Shown here one piece after another: positions 34,552 to 37,102 of a stretch of 37,102 nt of DNA. This DNA comes from Perkinsus marinus ATCC 50983. Taxonomy: Eukaryota; Perkinsozoa; Perkinsida; Perkinsidae. Positions within the stretch are counted from its first letter, which is position 1; each line of letters begins with the position of its first letter. The stretch is taken from NCBI RefSeq assembly GCF_000006405.1, contig NW_003215631.1, positions 149,049-186,150 of the forward strand, written 5' to 3'. The translations under genes and the position numbers were made by a program. The notes below the pieces were generated by a model. That model saw only the letters and a program-made list of their open reading frames with translations. It had not been told where the DNA came from and searched no databases.

Positions 34552-37044
34552 TCACAGATTTGCGTTGATCATGCGAGGTTTACTTCGGTGAGGGGGACTT
34601 TTCTTAGCCTCGGTGTACCTAAGTTTGAGCCTCGCTTCGCAGAAAATTATTCCCCCCCCCCATGCATCAGAATGAGAACGACTCGGAACTCACTCGGCAA
34701 GTCGTCGTGCTGCGTCCTTATTCCCCGGATCTAGTTGTAGCACTCTCTTTAAGTCCTGATATCCCAACTCGTGAGATTCAGGATCATCTGAACACGCAAT
34801 AATTACTACGTGGACTTACATGTAGTCCCACTAGTCTATACGTATTAAAATGAAGGCTTATTACCCACTGCCTTCATCACGAGAAAGGAGAAATTACACA
34901 CGAATTCTGAATCCTTCATCATGTACAGGTGGCCGGGATTAGAACTTTAGGCAGATTCTATGCATACAAAATCTGATGTTATACGCATGGGCATCAGTGC
35001 CCGAATACGGTTTCCTCATGCATGCGCGAGAACGATATGATCCAAAAAACAGATTTAGGTAGAACAAGACCTTTCCCTGCGATCAGGAAAGTTCTCACTC
35101 CGAATTACGCATCAAATCACTTCCTCGTGAATGCAATATCAGACTTATCAAAATCCATACTATTCAATCCCTCAGGACTCAGGGAACGAATTTTGCAATT
35201 CCATGATCAGCAGCAGTGAATCGAAGAACACGAAATGGGAACACAGACCTTCTTACTCAATTCGAATCTCGCCAGCGCTCGCCTATACAGCGCCTTACAG
35301 TGCGTTGGCCGAGAACTGAGAGAAACACTGAGACAAAATTTGATTCAGAGAAATTTTGCACGGGCGCTCTGTCAGGTCTGTTTTGCGCCAATCAGGAGTA
35401 GTTTCTCAGCATCGCTGTCTTTGATTGCAGCTGATGCCCGATTTCACTCCACTGTCGAATAAGGTTGTCCACTTGTCCGTCAAAGAATTTGCTAAAAATC
35501 CTCACCGAGTGAATAAAACCTACCTCAGAACTATATCCGCATGTGCAATCGCCGCATGCCAATCTCCCAAACGCAGATGCACCAGAGAAAGGTTACCAAC
35601 CAATGCCAGACGGAGAGCATCTAGCTCATACTGTATGGACTGAAAATCTGGAGCATAATCTCATGCAATCATCTGCATATACATACTACAAAATTACAGA
35701 GCACGACTATAATGGGAATGCCAAGAGTGCCCGAATTGAACAGGTTTTCACCATCCGAGTGCATTAACAATTTCGAGACCACAACAATACTACTTTCACT
35801 CGATTCTTATCTCTCTCTTCCACAGCGCCAAGATCAGCTTCGCTTTGAATTCTCGGAGCTTCCATGACTCGATTGAGAGCGAGCGCGCATTCACATACGA
35901 GCTTGAGCCCTACGAATAAGCTATGGCAAACATGGTTCCCACGGACAACGATATCTAAATTGATAAGCCCATCGCGATCTTCGAGCAACTCGGTAGACAG
36001 TCCCGGCCACATGCGCTCGAGTCGTTTATCAAAACATACAACTCCTCCAGAAACTCACCCTGTTCGTAATCCTGTTTCGCATCGTCATACCGCTCCTCTC
36101 GAACAGCAGTGTTCCCCCGTAGCTTATGCTCACCCGCTGGCTCCAAAAGATTAATCACAATTGAGTTCAATACCTGCAAGCAAAACATCCGTATCATCGT
36201 TCGAAAGTAGGAGCTTCGATGCATGCGCCTCCGCCCTACCAGTTCAAATCATCAACGCACATCACAGTGACACCAAGGAAAAGGGATACGACAGTCAGAA
36301 TTTTCCCATGAAGGAAACTCAAGCCCACGAGTCATCCCCAACCTCCAAATGGTGATCATCCCAACCATGTGACCTACTACCTCGAACGTAGTTTGCGCTG
36401 AAGCCCCATCCCGGGGAGCTACGGTCATTAGAAAGTAATACTATATTGGAGAAGCCCGACATAGATCGGGTACAAGAACCCTCCCTCCGTGCTGAGTATA
36501 TTTCACTCCCACCCAGACTACTCAAGTCTTGTGCCACAGAAAGTGTTGTGAACAATGTGTCGCAAAAGTAAAGTCGCCAACAATATACTCTACACCTGGG
36601 ATAAAAGAAGTCAATAACTACTAACAAAGAATTAATCGATAGCCTCTGGTAACCACAATGAAGGTAAATCCGGGGACAGAGCTGGATAGACTACGCCAGT
36701 CAGCTCGAAAATTACCCAACCTCCTGCTGGTGATTATAGTGACGTTACTCCTCCAGCGCCCACCGGAGCTGTATTTTGTCTCATCCGAGATGCTGGGACC
36801 GCTGGGGGCGATCCAGAGGATGAATCCGAAATCGGCGGGCTTGGCTCGTTCGCAGAGATAGACTTAGAATGGTGAAGAGAGTCGGGTCTGATAAGTTTAC
36901 CTGAACACACATCGGTAAAATTCAAATGAACTGAGCTCTCAGCGATCAATGCTTTGTCTATACGCACCTATGAACCTTCCTTTCCCCGTCGTCGCATCAT
37001 CGGCGTCATCGATTACCCCACTAGACTTCAACTTCAGCTCAGCC
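34552..37044 (-). CDS. TPR-repeat protein, N-terminus outside the window or unresolved
   Basis: Minus-strand exons with good splice sites are 37044-36968, 36900-36749, 36173-36059, 35909-35800, 35639-35524, 35315-35257, 34787-34694 and 34618-34552, ending in TGA. The front part is low-complexity (SANEPSPPISDSSSGSPPAV). From 36173 on it reads as tetratricopeptide repeats: GEHKLRGNTAVREERYDDAK, then LVGNLSLVHLRLGDWHAAIA, KALYRRALARFEL and YQDLKRVLQLDPGNKDAARR, with a basic C-terminus (YTEAKKSPPHRSKPRM). The repeat layout and short basic tail resemble the co-chaperone TPR part of FKBP-type immunophilins, but I see no prolyl isomerase domain; the 575-nt gap 36748-36174 could hide further exons. 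The gene probably continues past the right edge. Confidence 0.75.
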
Positions 37045-37102
37045 CTGACAGCAACCAGAACTAGAGAATTTACTAATCAGAAGTTCCTAAGCCGGCTACT
37101 AT

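Noticed and set aside
34325-34555. Continuation of the TPR protein beyond its TGA
   Set aside because: The in-frame stop at 34554-34552 follows a sensible basic C-terminus; the open frame beyond has no ATG of its own at the start and was left unresolved.

Overview
The window looks like nuclear DNA of a eukaryotic microbe with dense, intron-rich genes. Nearly every gene I could read is split by canonical GT-AG introns, mostly 37-60 nt long. TAA, TAG and TGA all behave as stops. A calcium-dependent protein kinase (kinase plus four EF hands), a ciliary-type protein and several multi-exon proteins I cannot place in any family suggest an alveolate protist, perhaps a Perkinsus-like or dinoflagellate relative. 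That placement is inference. All exon structures were assembled by hand from open frames, splice consensus and phase agreement; none was checked against RNA or a database.

Left part (1-8.9 kb): minus-strand genes, namely an incomplete membrane protein at the edge, a multi-EF-hand protein, a UPF0235/DUF167 protein and a CIMIP2/FAM166-like ciliary protein. A gene-poor stretch of about 3.5 kb follows, with one isolated coding exon.

Centre-left (8.9-19.1 kb): seven minus-strand genes in a head-to-tail run: CCT gamma (19 exons), two small unknown proteins, a 301-aa protein with hydrophobic segments at both ends, a 186-aa single-pass acidic-tailed protein, a glutaredoxin-fold protein with a cysteine-rich tail, and a complete Rab1. 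Most neighbours are 70-460 bp apart; the gap below CCT gamma is about 0.8 kb.

Centre-right (19.8-26.5 kb): the CDPK on the plus strand, divergent from CCT gamma, then two minus-strand genes (a discoidin-like protein and a coiled-coil/LRR protein with a lysine-rich tail). The interval 26.5-28.8 kb has no gene I can read. It holds a 65-nt near-uninterrupted palindrome, a 78-bp-period direct repeat, and copies of a TTGGCGAAAYC motif at both ends.

Right part (28.8-37.1 kb): two plus-strand genes (a partial unknown and a TauE/SafE-type permease), then minus-strand tRNA-Leu(UAA), a two-hydrophobic-segment protein and a TPR protein that runs off the edge.

Most recognisable genes are housekeeping or signalling: folding (CCT gamma), ER-Golgi traffic (Rab1), calcium signalling (CDPK, EF-hand protein) and possibly cilia (CIMIP2-like). 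They do not form an obvious pathway. The least explained material is the set of odd-length perfect palindromes with a one-base centre, the flanked gene-free interval at 26.5-28.8 kb, and the unassigned multi-exon proteins.
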